Shown: one piece after another, positions 16,718 through 24,519 of the stretch
How positions within the stretch are numbered: the stretch's first letter is position 1
Layout of the letters: every line of letters begins with the position of its first letter
Source of the DNA: Desulfosporosinus sp. BRH_c37
Lineage (GTDB): Bacteria; Bacillota; Desulfitobacteriia; Desulfitobacteriales; Desulfitobacteriaceae
Direction of reading: 5' to 3'
DNA length: 53,935 nt
NCBI GenBank assembly: GCA_001516045.1
Contig: LOEW01000283.1
Coordinates: 1-53,935 of the forward strand
Position numbers and translations under genes: made by a program
Notes under the pieces: generated by a model
Database searches by the model: none
What the model was told of the DNA's origin: nothing
Seen by the model: the letters and a program-made list of their open reading frames with translations, nothing else

Positions 16718-17293
16718 CGCGGGGGTCTAGAACCCATACCACAGGCTAGTCTCAGAGGTCATTTTTACAGAAGCTTCATTTCTGCCTAATTTTAGGCCCC
16801 AAACGTAATCTCTACCAAATATAGGGATATTCATAATCAGCCTTCTCGTTGAACTATCTCTCTCATGCTTGAGCAAAAACCCTATTATACAACGCACGCT
16901 CCGTTTTTCGAGAAGAAGGTTTTTGTTAAGGAATAATTGCAAAGGAGTCAGTGGCGAAAATCTATATTAATATTAGTGTACTGTACTACTTCGCCATCTT
17001 TATTTCTTTTCCCTCTTTTCCTGGAACCCATTTCACTTATCGCTGTACTGTCGCCTAGCGCTTAATATCCAATTGTAAAACCGTTTTAGTCGGGAACCCC
17101 ATTTTTATAAGGACCAAGGATAGTCCAATGAAAAATGCGACTTAGGAAATGACCCTAGGAATTGTACTAAGTTCCATAGCACTGTAGTCAAAGTCACACG
17201 GTTTTTTACGTTACAGCTACGGTCTGACACGATACAATGATGTTGAAGTTAAAACAACCCAACACAAAAACGCGGCAAGGAAGATATGAGGTG
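16718..17293 (-). promoter_or_regulatory. Putative CRISPR leader 2
   Basis: Homologue of 11234-11796 with scattered substitutions and indels. The segment at about 17135-17260 is nearly identical to copy 1, including AGGAATTGTACTAAGTTCC and the GTCTGACACGATACAATG block. No protein-coding frame is conserved between the two copies, which favours a non-coding role. Confidence 0.5.
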
Positions 17294-17366
17294 ATGGAGA
17301 TGATTATTTCAAATAAACCTGCGAAAGTCAGTCTCAGCAAAAATAATTATTTAAAGGGCTCATCTC

Positions 17367-17508
17367 ATGACGCTCACCCTCAAACCCGCTTTGAAATTTG
17401 CATATAGAACACTAGATTGTTAAAGGAATACGATTACAAGCAGCTCAAAGAGCAATGGACACGATTAAGGGGCCGTCGTCTTTGAGCGTTTATGAACAAG
17501 GAGTGAAA
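17367..17508 (+). pseudogene. Decayed copy of the secreted helical protein gene
   Basis: Beginning at ATG 17367 the frame reads MTLTLKPALKFAYRTLDC then stop, matching LTLKPALKLANKVLD of the intact gene at 11871. The signal-peptide part has been deleted. A shifted frame continues as IRLQAAQRAMDTIK and VYEQG, matching IRLQAAEKALDAIY and VYNQG. So the gene has lost its secretion signal and suffered at least one frameshift. The next gene's ribosome site (AAGGAGTG) lies in the last bases of this relic. Confidence 0.85.
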
Positions 17509-17510
17509 AT

Positions 17511-18293
17511 ATGTTTCAAATGCTCGGAGTGGATGAATATTATTATCAAAGGAAACTAGAAGCAATAATCCTGGGATATATAGGGAAACAAAATTCTGTG
17601 GAGAATCTTTCCGTAACAGGATTCATTTGCGGGGGTGAAAATTATTTCTTCGTACAAGATAGTACACAGAACAGAAAAGCTGTACTCAATAGCGATTTGC
17701 AGGAGCAGATTAACTTTTGCACCGATAGTGTCAGTGGATGCCACGATTGTTGTAAGACTCACATCTTTGAACCGGAGGATATTCCAACTGTGGAGGAGCA
17801 AATTCGAAAGAATCTAATCAAAATTCTACTAAGCGGAAACGTTCAGCCGAAAGGGGATTCTTTTGATGAGCTTACTGAGTTTACAGAAAAACATGTATTA
17901 GTCAATTTTCCACCAATCCACCGCTTAGGAAAGAGATTTGAGAATGAATTGCGATTTGAATATAAATCTTATATAAGACTGCTGGTTGAGACAGCACTAC
18001 TCTGTTCGCGAGTGCTGGATTATATCAAGTACGGAATGAAAGTTGTTGCGGAAAAAAGTGATGAAGAAGAATTGATGGAATACAAAGAAAAAATGAAAGA
18101 GCTATATCGTTGGAAAAACCCTCAAAGAATAGATGAACTTAAGCTGTCGAAGTACACATATTATCGTTTGCTACGTGCCGATATTACCACTGTACAAGAG
18201 TTAAGAGAGTTATCTGAGGATGCAATTGCAAGAATAAAAGGGATCCCATGGAGGAGTCTGCAGGAAATAGCTAATATTAAGGAACTGCTTTAA
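17511..18293 (+). CDS. Unknown protein with RNA-polymerase alpha-CTD-like tail
   Basis: A 260-residue protein. Residues 1-200 match nothing I recognise and are mostly helical, with a small cysteine cluster (FCTDSVSGCHDCCKTH, about 69-84). Residues about 205-260 read as a helix-hairpin-helix of the RNA polymerase alpha C-terminal type: IDELKLSKYTYYRLLRADI, TTVQELRELSEDAIARIKGI and SLQEIANIKELL follow the alphaCTD consensus closely. Such domains bind DNA (UP elements) or activators. Ribosome site AAGGAGTGAAAAT precedes ATG 17511. It is probably co-transcribed with the next two genes (15 bp spacing). A transcription-modulating role is an inference. Confidence 0.6.
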   Translation: MFQMLGVDEYYYQRKLEAIILGYIGKQNSVENLSVTGFICGGENYFFVQDSTQNRKAVLNSDLQEQINFCTDSVSGCHDCCKTHIFEPEDIPTVEEQIRKNLIKILLSGNVQPKGDSFDELTEFTEKHVLVNFPPIHRLGKRFENELRFEYKSYIRLLVETALLCSRVLDYIKYGMKVVAEKSDEEELMEYKEKMKELYRWKNPQRIDELKLSKYTYYRLLRADITTVQELRELSEDAIARIKGIPWRSLQEIANIKELL

Positions 18294-18307
18294 GAAGGAG
18301 GATCAAC

Positions 18308-18598
18308 ATGAATTCTCATTTTAGCGAATTGAATCATGATCCCATAGAATACACCGTTGAATATAAAAGGGTTATCGCTGAAGTGAACCAAGAAGTAGAT
18401 CGATTTATGCAGGAACATCATAAAAAGGTATTTTTGGGTGCTTGTCACATAGCTTGGGCAGCAAAAAAAAGAATACTCAAAAATAAACACAATATTGATT
18501 GGAAAACACCTAAAGAAATGAATCCGAGAGTTTTTTTGATTGATCTCAAAAAGCGGTCATCGGAGAGGGGTGAAAATTATGCTAAGTGGATTACTTGA
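18308..18598 (+). CDS. Small hypothetical protein
   Basis: A 96-residue protein with an excellent ribosome site (AAGGAGGATC) 7 nt before ATG 18308. It is helical, with EYKRVIAEVNQEVDRFMQEH, an ACHIAWAAKKRIL segment and a basic C-terminus. No domain is recognised. It lies 14 bp after the alphaCTD-like gene and overlaps the following HD gene by 20 bp, so the three form an operon. Confidence 0.6.
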   Translation: MNSHFSELNHDPIEYTVEYKRVIAEVNQEVDRFMQEHHKKVFLGACHIAWAAKKRILKNKHNIDWKTPKEMNPRVFLIDLKKRSSERGENYAKWIT

Positions 18599-19183
18599 CT
18601 TCGCAATTAAGGCCCACGCAAAGGATAAGCGAAAAGGAACCGAAATTCCATGCATCGTTCACCCAATCGAAACAGCGATAATTTTGGCTCAGAATAACGC
18701 TTCTAATGAGGCTATTTGTGCAGGAATCCTTCATGATGTATTAGAAGACACAGTGGGTGATGAGGGGGAAATTCGCCAGAGATTAGATAGGGTTGGTTTA
18801 TCTTCGGAAAAAGTATTGTGGATTGTATATGGTGTATCAGAGCCTTCAAAATTAATTGAAAAACAAGGAGGCAAGGCAAAAGAGCATGGAGTGAAAGAAA
18901 AGCTCATACTATTGCATACTTAAGTGAGCTTGGTAACGATGAACTGAGCGTTGAAATAAAGCTGGTTACTTGTGCTGATAAATTAAGCAATATTCGAGCA
19001 ATGGTTACCGATTACGAACAATTTGAGAGAGATGGAAAAGATGGTGCAAAATTATTTGAGCGATTTAATGCACCCGCTAGCGATCAACAATAGTATTACG
19101 AATCTCTCGTCGAGGCATTGAAAGATTTAGCCGAATTACCCATGTATCGAGAATTTGATAACTTAGTTTTGAAGTTATTTAAT
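18579..19183 (+). pseudogene. Broken SpoT/MESH1-like HD hydrolase
   Basis: The intact 5' part reads LLDFAIKAHAKDKRKGTEIP, then YPCIVHP-like CIVHPIETA and ILHDVLEDT, which is the HD signature of (p)ppGpp hydrolase-type small proteins. At about 18892-18900 one base has been lost: the frame stops at 18923, whereas the shifted frame continues ERKAHTIAYLSELG, then CADKLSNIRAM (HD-domain third motif). A second lesion is an in-frame TAG at 19091, where family members have Trp (QQ-stop-YYESLVEAL). The 3' end abuts an IS110 scrap at 19184. The gene is therefore dead unless both lesions are sequencing errors. Confidence 0.85.
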
Positions 19184-19335
19184 GGGTTAACTAAAACGAC
19201 TTTGATACCATCTCGATGAAGGAACTCAGCTAAAGGTAACCAGTAATGCCCTGTAGGCTCTAACCCTAAGACGACATCCTCTTTGCAGTGTTCCGCTTGA
19301 AGAGTTTTGATCCATTGGACAAGTCGATTTAACCC
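19184..19335 (-). mobile_element. IS110-family transposase fragment
   Basis: The minus strand encodes about 50 residues with no start or end: LVQWIKTLQAEHCKEDVVLG, then LEPTGHYWLPLAEFLHRDG and KVVLVNP. LEPTGHYW and the VVLVNP end are characteristic of IS110-type (DEDD) transposases. Only this internal scrap remains, sandwiched between two broken genes, so an insertion followed by deletion probably truncated both. Confidence 0.8.
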
Positions 19336-19458
19336 ATCTCTTATTATAATCCGGCCTTAAAAACTTCTGATAAATTCTGTGTGTCATGCCATGACCATAT
19401 GGACGTAAATCCTAACTGCTGGGTCTGCCATATATTACCGAAGGGCTCCGAACAATAA
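19336..19458 (+). pseudogene. 3' tail of a multihaem cytochrome c gene
   Basis: The plus-strand frame reads NPALKTSDKFCVSCHDHMDV, NPNCWVCHILPKGSEQ and a TAA at 19456. Two CxxCH haem-attachment motifs (CVSCH, CWVCH) lie 16 residues apart, as in NapC/Nrf-type and other multihaem cytochromes of anaerobes. No start exists; the 5' part was removed at the IS110 scrap. A terminator follows directly. Confidence 0.75.
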
Positions 19459-19462
19459 ATAT

Positions 19463-19503
19463 AACTGGGCTGAATATTAGAGCAGCCCAGTTAATTTTTT
19501 TGT
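19463..19503 (+). terminator. Rho-independent terminator of the lost cytochrome gene
   Basis: Perfect 10-bp stem AACTGGGCTG / CAGCCCAGTT with a 10-nt loop and a following run of seven T. It is a complete terminator, left behind by the truncated cytochrome unit. Confidence 0.85.
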
Positions 19504-19551
19504 CTTTCATTCCAATTGCTGGATCCATACCCTTCGAAGAAAAGAAGTCAC

Positions 19552-19606
19552 ATTCATGAGAAATTCATAACTCATTCACAGCATAGTCGTATTGATTCGA
19601 TATACT
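19552..19606 (+). promoter_or_regulatory. Three 11-bp direct repeats and -10 box (OmpR/PhoB-type site)
   Basis: ATTCATGAGAA, ATTCATAACTC and ATTCACAGCAT follow each other at exact 11-bp steps (19552-19584). A TATACT -10 box is at 19601-19606, so the last repeat occupies the -35 position. This is the geometry of promoters activated by OmpR/PhoB-family response regulators. It lies 60 bp before the PepSY-protein gene. Confidence 0.55.
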
Positions 19607-19667
19607 TGAAACATTAAGACAGGGTTGCTGTGAATAAATCTATAGTGAAATTGAAGGAGGAAATCTT

Positions 19668-20636
19668 ATGAAAAAGACAAAATGGATTGTAGGACTCTCA
19701 ATTGCAAGTTTGATGGCGCTTTCAGGCACGGCATTCGCTTTAAACTCTGGCTCATTAGTCGCCCAATCAGTCGGACAAACACTCGGCGTAGCACCAACCG
19801 TTGTTACAACTCAATATCAAGGAGCTGGAGCTGATAGCAAAGGAATTAACTCAGTTAATGTTAGTTCTCCTACGACAAGCCAATTAGTGAACTCAACACA
19901 GTCCTCTCCTAACAACACTCCGGATGGCGTAACTACACCAGGTGGTAATGGAAACATTGGAGGTTACGGAATGATGGGTGGTTTTGGTGGTAATGGAAAC
20001 GGTGGAGGCTATGGCATGATGGGTGGCTTCGGTGATAATGGAAACGGTGGAGGCTATGGTATGATGGGCGGCTTCGGTGGTAATGGAAACGGTGGTGGTT
20101 ACGGAATGATGGGTGGGGGTTATAATGCCCAAAGCTTGGGTGTTAACCTCACCAACGGTGAAGTCACGACATCGGATCAAGCTGTAGCTATTGCCCGAGC
20201 TTATATACAAAAACTTAACCAAGCTGTTGTCATCGATGAACTCCATGAATTTTCTAATGGGTATGAAGTAGAGCTTAAAGAGGGGGGGACGGGGGCTAAA
20301 GCATTTGAAGTCATGATTTATAAGAATGGCGGACAAATCAGCACTGAGATGGGTCCGAATATTATGTGGAACACTAAATACGGAGCTATGAATTGGGGAA
20401 ACAATGGGGCGGTCACGGTCAGTGAAGAACAGGCCACAAAGAACGCTCAAGAATTTGTCAGCAAAATGGGCCAAGGATATTCGCTTGAAAAAGCTGAACT
20501 AGCTCCTGGATACTATGAATTTATGCTTCAGAAGGACGGTAAGGATTACGCAGAACTTGACGTTAATGGATATACGAGCCAGGTGTGGTTTGAAAACTGG
20601 CAAGGACCGATACTAAATACAATTGAAATAAAGTAG
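19668..20636 (+). CDS. Exported Gly/Met-rich PepSY-like protein
   Basis: A 322-residue secreted protein. A signal peptide (MKKTKWIVGLSIASLMALSG to about TAFA) precedes a Ser/Thr-rich segment. Then comes a low-complexity block (about 94-150) of four units GGYGMMGGFGGNGNG-like, then two PepSY-type repeats: SDQAVAIARAYIQKL onward, and SEEQATKNAQEFVSKMG onward to the end. PepSY domains are extracytoplasmic inhibitor or ligand domains; the Met- and Gly-rich repeats could bind copper or act as a flexible spacer (inference). The ribosome site AAGGAGGAAATCTT precedes ATG 19668. Likely controlled by the direct-repeat site upstream. Confidence 0.8.
   Translation: MKKTKWIVGLSIASLMALSGTAFALNSGSLVAQSVGQTLGVAPTVVTTQYQGAGADSKGINSVNVSSPTTSQLVNSTQSSPNNTPDGVTTPGGNGNIGGYGMMGGFGGNGNGGGYGMMGGFGDNGNGGGYGMMGGFGGNGNGGGYGMMGGGYNAQSLGVNLTNGEVTTSDQAVAIARAYIQKLNQAVVIDELHEFSNGYEVELKEGGTGAKAFEVMIYKNGGQISTEMGPNIMWNTKYGAMNWGNNGAVTVSEEQATKNAQEFVSKMGQGYSLEKAELAPGYYEFMLQKDGKDYAELDVNGYTSQVWFENWQGPILNTIEIK
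19955..20115 (+). repeat. In-gene tandem repeat (about 51-bp unit)
   Basis: DNA units built on GGTAATGGAAACGGTGGAGG and ATGATGGG motifs repeat about three times in frame and encode the GGYGMMGGFGG blocks. Near-identity between units suggests recent expansion and possible length polymorphism between strains. Confidence 0.8.
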
Positions 20637-20965
20637 ACTAAATACCAGTGAAACAAGAAAAAATGGCAGGGACTCCTCCAGACACTGCTATTTTCTTATT
20701 AAGCTTGTACTATTCGATCTTCAGTATCGGAGAATCCGCGGGGTGTTATTGTTTATTAAGAATTGTTGTCATCATCCCGCCTCCCGATTTAGACATGTTA
20801 TTGTTCGTTTTACATTCCCTCTATGTGACATAATCCAAACTGAAAACAAAAATTGGTTCAAAAATCGGGCAAGGAGCCTCGATAAAAACAGAAAGGGACT
20901 GAGGTTAACAATGAACTTCAGTCCCTTTCGTTCTTTTTTAATATCAATCGATATCTGGTGGTTCT
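20637..20965. other. Intergenic stretch with terminator
   Basis: About 330 bp with no credible gene. It contains one strong terminator at 20891-20939. Short open frames here have no ribosome site and no recognisable product. Confidence 0.5.
20891..20939 (+). terminator. Rho-independent terminator
   Basis: Stem GAAAGGGACTGA / TTCAGTCCCTTTC with a 14-nt loop and a T-rich tail (GTTCTTTTTT). It lies 255 bp after the PepSY gene and faces the minus-strand relics. Confidence 0.75.
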
Positions 20966-21150
20966 ATAGCTTAAAGTAATCCATTAGCTGTCTTAAATCC
21001 TAAGCTAAATCCTAAGCTAAATCCTAAGCTAAATCATTTAAGCTTTCAGCAGAGGCAAATAATTCTTCGACAGAGGTATTTTGCTGCTCTGCAGCAGCGG
21101 CGGTAGTTTGGGTGCCGGCTGAGGTAGGTTCCGCTTGATGTACGACATTT
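20966..21150 (-). pseudogene. C-terminal relic of a methyl-accepting chemotaxis protein
   Basis: The minus strand reads AGTQTTAAAAEQQNTSVEEL, FASAESLNDLA, then three DLA-stop units and DLRQLMDYFKL-stop. This is the usual end of a chemotaxis receptor (EEL..SA..L..LA..LQ.L...F). A 12-bp tandem duplication (CTAAGCTAAATC units, about 21000-21034) has introduced in-frame TAG codons. The upstream signalling domain is missing. Confidence 0.65.
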
Positions 21151-21322
21151 TGCATGCGGGACAGCCCCATAAGAAGGACAATTTCTCCTCCGATTCCGAA
21201 GGGAAGCAGTTTCTCCCGAAATTTCTATCCTCATTTTTTGTGGAACACTGGCGGGCTTTATAGGGATCTGTGGTCTAAACGTAAGTTTCTTTAAACTTAG
21301 GGTAGCAATCAATTTAAATCTT

Positions 21323-21553
21323 TAGATGTACGAGATTGCCGCTAAAGGATCTAGCTTTACGACTCTACGTGCGGGAAGTATTGAGATAATCCCAATTAGA
21401 ACAGAGGCACTTATAGCGGATAAAGCTAGCAAAGGGTGATAAAGCTAAGAATTCACCTTCAGCGATCTGTAAATTCACATTTGTTATGGCCTCAACAACA
21501 CCGTCCCCACACCTATAGGTTTTGGTGACCTCGCAGACATTGATTAAGGACAT
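21323..21553 (-). pseudogene. MacB/LolD-type ABC exporter relic with internal deletion
   Basis: From ATG 21553 the minus strand encodes the start of an export ATPase (MSLINVCEVTKTYRCGDGVV, then NLQIAEGEFLAL), which breaks off before the Walker A motif. In another frame the sequence then reads ALSAISASVLIGIISILPAR and VVKLDPLAAISYI-stop, the C-terminus of an FtsX/MacB-type permease. One deletion thus fused the beginning of the ATPase gene to the end of the permease gene. A ribosome site (AGGAGG) is still present upstream. Confidence 0.8.
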
Positions 21554-21712
21554 TTAATATTCCTCCTAAATCATAAGAAATATAACGACGTTAAATTTGA
21601 TTAGTAAGCGTGCAGATCTAAAAAAAAATCAACGATTTTCAGAATGAACGCACTCGTTTATACAAGTGCGTTTGAGTGTTAGGATCAAATTGTTGCCAGT
21701 AGCATGTTTGGA

Positions 21713-21958
21713 TTAAACTCTTGGTGCCCACGTATCTAATATAGTTTGAGGAATCTCAAGATTGTCGCCGTTTAAAGAGTAGGTCAGTGCTTCCAGCGGA
21801 TAGGTTTGACAACCTCCATTTATTCCTTTAAGTATCTGAAGATCCCAGGTCGTTCCGCAGACGTTGCATACTACAACGCCAACAATACTGTAAAGACCTG
21901 CTTTACTTTTCTTTGGTTGGGTAAATTTCTGCCTTTTCTCATTGCGATTGGTTTTCAC
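21713..21958 (-). CDS. DUF2318-like cysteine-cluster protein, N-terminally short
   Basis: An 81-residue protein starting at GTG 21958 behind AGGAGG. The middle block VCNVCGTTWDLQILKGINGG followed by CQTYPLEAL resembles the metal-site end of DUF2318-type proteins (VCxxCG ... GGC). Relatives usually carry a signal peptide and more N-terminal sequence. Here a basic stretch MKTNRNEKRQKFTQPKKSK takes its place, so the gene may have lost part of its 5' end. It follows the NapH-like gene on the same strand and is probably the last gene of that operon. A role in iron or copper handling with the NapH-like protein is an inference. Confidence 0.5.
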   Translation of the reverse strand: MKTNRNEKRQKFTQPKKSKAGLYSIVGVVVCNVCGTTWDLQILKGINGGCQTYPLEALTYSLNGDNLEIPQTILDTWAPRV

Positions 21959-22049
21959 TTTAGATCCTCCTCAGTTTTTAACAAAATTTTAAAAACAATA
22001 TAACTATTATTTCTCTGTTTAAGATAATGAAATTAGCTTGATGCTTAAG

Positions 22050-23402
22050 TTACATTCTCATTGCCATTCTTACCGTAAAGGTAAGAAAGTTTAGTATCCC
22101 GAAGAGTAAGATGACCACTAAATAAGGCATAGCGACAGATAAGGCTTTGCTCGCACCATAGTTCTTCTTAGCAATCCTATAAGCCGTGTAAAGGGAACCG
22201 AGAGTTCCGGCGATGACTAAGAAGTACTGCATAATTTGGATGATCGGGTCGGCAACAAACGACGATGATCCTTCAATATGCACTCCGAACAGTCCCATAA
22301 AAGTATAATAGGTATCCTTCCCTTCTGCCAGAAGATGGAATAAATTGTGGGCCATGTGTGAAGCGAGGTCAAGCGGAATAACTGCATAACCAAAACGTGC
22401 AAAGGCATTACGCATAGTCTCACCGGTAAACCGTTTTGAAAAAGCAGTAGCTATGAAAAGTAGTAATACCGGAGTCGTCATCGCGAAGATAAAGAGGATC
22501 GTGAAGACTATATCTTCATTAGCTATACCCAAAGTCAGTTCTACCCATTTGAGGAAGTTCGGGTAAAAGTCTAACATCGTAATGTTTTGGACAAACACAA
22601 TCCCGACAATGACGATCGCTAAGAAAGACTCTTCAAAATGTGCCCTCGTCATAGAACAAAATTCACTCGTTGGTTTACGAGGGGTTAGGCGGATTGAATC
22701 ATGGGGGCAGCTTTTAATGCAGTTCCCGCAGAGATTACAATTGGCGTTGTTATCCATCGCCATCGGAAATTCAAACATAGGACAGCCCGGAGTTTTATCA
22801 TTGCCCTTATAACAATCTCTTGTTGTACAGGTTTTGCAAGTATCCTTGTCGGCTCGAAGCTCTAACATACCTGCCCGTGAATAGTTGCCGGACAAACTAC
22901 CGAGAAAACATAAATAACGGCACCAGGAACGGCGTTCGTAGAGCAAAGCGGATACCATTACTCCACCTAAAATGAGTAATAAGAGGGTTCCTGATCATCG
23001 GGGAGATTCCACAATTCCCCAAATATGATCTGACCAGGTGATCAAGATGAAGGTTATATCAATGATCCAGAGACCGTTCTTACGGATAAATTTTGGAACT
23101 TTAAGGTTAGCCCCAAATAACTTTTGGGTTAGATCGCTGACCCAGGCAAAGGGGCAAATTCCACACCAAAAACGACCCAGCAGAAAGAAGAAAAAAGGGA
23201 TTAATGGCCACCAAAGAACCCAAGTGGCGGCGGAACCAAAGTTTTCGCCGACGCTTGATGGGCCAGCTAAAGTTTCTACCATGATTACCCCAAAAACTAA
23301 AACTGTGATCCATTGAAAGATTCTGGGATAGAAGAAACTTTTAAGAAAACGTTTGAGTAAAGGATAATTAAGGAAGTTTATTGGCTGTTTGTTAGAAGTC
23401 AT
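22050..23402 (-). pseudogene. NapH-like polyferredoxin membrane protein with in-frame UGA
   Basis: One reading frame of 450 codons interrupted by TGA at 22997-22995. The upstream part (135 aa) has membrane helices and the FWCGICPFAW motif; the downstream part has SWCRYLCFLG, a cysteine cluster (CKTCTTRDCYK), a [4Fe-4S] site CNLCGNCIKSCPHDS and at least four further membrane helices. Both parts are in the same frame with no indel: ...VESPR-stop-SGTLLLLILGGVMV. Family members have a Gly-like residue here, so GGA to TGA is the simplest explanation. Such proteins pass electrons from quinol to periplasmic reductases or serve copper/iron uptake. If the UGA is read through or is a sequencing error, the protein is full length. 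Confidence 0.75.
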
Positions 23403-23423
23403 TCTAAGGACCCTCTACTTTCT

Positions 23424-24017
23424 TTAGTTTTTCTTTTTCTTTAAGATTGCAGCGAGTATTCCAGCGATCACAACTAGACCGGCGACGCCGCCAATAAGAA
23501 CGAAATTCGGTCCAGATTTACCGACAGTTATTGGGAAATTAACAGCGCTTTCACCCAAAGGTGAAGTAATAGTAATAGCTTGGTTCCATTGCCCGGGTTG
23601 GTTAAACGTCATCCCTTCCATCATATAAGAGCCAGAGGCCATAGCCATGCCACCTATGTTAGATTGTTCCTGCATAGGCGAGCCACCTTGCTTGTCCATA
23701 CCGGAAGACATGTCCATGCCACCCATGCTGCTATCGCTTTTACTACTCGCATTACTGCCATTCATTGTTGATGGTTCCATAATCACTTTGGCTCCGGTAA
23801 CTGGTTTGCCGGTAGTCTTATCGTTAACGATAATATTAAAAGTTGCTGCTTGATTAACCATGAGGTTTTCCGGATTGGTCTGCATAATTACGTGATAAGG
23901 GCCGGCATCTTGTTCAATCTTACTAGAAGCCAGGGTATTTGTGGCAAACAAGAGAGTTAAGAGTAATAGAGATAGGGGGAGAAAAATTTTCTTCATTGGT
24001 TTTCTTAGGGTATTCAT
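23424..24017 (-). CDS. Exported Met/His-poor FixH/YtkA-like protein with C-terminal anchor
   Basis: A 197-residue extracytoplasmic protein. The ATG at 24017 is chosen because GAGGAG lies 9 nt upstream; an in-frame GTG at 24026 touches that site. A signal peptide (RKPMKKIFLPLSLLLLTLLF) is followed by an Ig-like domain of the YtkA/FixH type (AGPYHVIMQTNPENLMVNQA, TGKPVTGAKVIMEP). A Met/Ser/Gly-rich loop (about 95-135, GGMDMSSGMD) could bind Cu(I), and a C-terminal TM helix ends in KKKKN. It is the first gene of a minus-strand operon with the NapH-like and DUF2318-like genes, behind a sigma-54 promoter. Confidence 0.7.
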   Translation of the reverse strand: MNTLRKPMKKIFLPLSLLLLTLLFATNTLASSKIEQDAGPYHVIMQTNPENLMVNQAATFNIIVNDKTTGKPVTGAKVIMEPSTMNGSNASSKSDSSMGGMDMSSGMDKQGGSPMQEQSNIGGMAMASGSYMMEGMTFNQPGQWNQAITITSPLGESAVNFPITVGKSGPNFVLIGGVAGLVVIAGILAAILKKKKN

Positions 24018-24057
24018 TGTGCACACTCCTCAAAAATATTGACGAGGCATTCTAAAC

Positions 24058-24072
24058 GCAAAAGCGATGCCA
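24058..24072 (-). promoter_or_regulatory. Sigma-54 (-24/-12) promoter of the FixH/NapH-like operon
   Basis: On the minus strand the sequence TGGCATCGCTTTTGC has the exact TGGC-N7-TTGC layout of sigma-54 promoters (GG at -24, GC at -12). It lies about 40 bp upstream of the first gene. The NtrC-type activator encoded at 24836 is the nearest candidate regulator. Confidence 0.7.
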
Positions 24073-24237
24073 AGTTGTGCTCGGTTTGTAATTATGATGT
24101 AATTGTACTGGGTCAATAATCGACTTCAGCAAGGATTTGAAGCACTTTCAATCGTCTATAAAAAAATTATTGATACGCATCAAAAGACTTGAAAGGGTAC
24201 TTTAAAATTTTTTCAGAAGGGTGGATAATTGGCATAA

Positions 24238-24277
24238 GTGTGGGATAAAACACAGTATAGTGTGTTTTATCCCACAC
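24238..24277. repeat. Perfect 17-bp inverted repeat
   Basis: Arms GTGTGGGATAAAACACA and TGTGTTTTATCCCACAC are separated by six bases (GTATAG). No T-run follows. It sits precisely where the cysK relic begins, so it could be a rearrangement product or an element end rather than a terminator. Confidence 0.75.
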
Positions 24278-24474
24278 CTACTTCTCAAAACGAAGACGCC
24301 TTTGCAACCACAAGAGCTCTTTCCAAGAGTGAAGGCTTGCTTGTAGGTATTTCATCGGGAGCAGCAACGTTTGCTGCAGCACAAGTTGCCAAGAGACCAG
24401 AGAACAAAGGCAAAACGATCGGTGTTTTATTACCTGATACAGGGGAAAGATACCTTTCAACCATTCTCTACTAA
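24278..24474 (+). pseudogene. C-terminal relic of cysteine synthase
   Basis: The frame reads [20 protein letters not shown], then [20 protein letters not shown] and [13 protein letters not shown] with a stop at 24474. This is the conserved last 60 residues of O-acetylserine sulfhydrylase (CysK), including the GISSGA loop. The N-terminal two thirds with the PLP lysine are missing. The 17-bp palindrome replaces upstream sequence. Confidence 0.85.
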
Positions 24475-24519
24475 GAAGGATAATCAGATGTCCGATGAAG
24501 CCACCTCCATCCAAAACCT

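Larger units (their letters stand above)
16444..17508. repeat. CRISPR-leader-gene duplication, copy 2
   Basis: Second copy of the segment at 10961-12135: terminator hairpin, three-repeat array, leader, small ORF and a decayed copy of the secreted-protein gene. Differences from copy 1 are mainly point substitutions plus small indels in the leader, and a deletion that joins the start codon to the internal CTCACCCTCAAAC sequence. Confidence 0.85.

Noticed and set aside
16727..16942. 71-residue minus-strand protein beside array 2
   Set aside because: Only the last ten or so codons resemble the corresponding frame of copy 1; the rest is not conserved, so it is more likely leader sequence.
19893..20474. 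193-residue minus-strand protein opposite the PepSY gene
   Set aside because: It is the low-complexity antisense of the Gly/Met repeat; the plus-strand gene has a signal peptide, strong ribosome site and known domains.
22995..22997. Selenocysteine at the in-frame TGA of the NapH-like gene
   Set aside because: The position is not next to any cysteine/cluster motif, relatives appear to have Gly there, and I saw no convincing SECIS-type hairpin immediately downstream.
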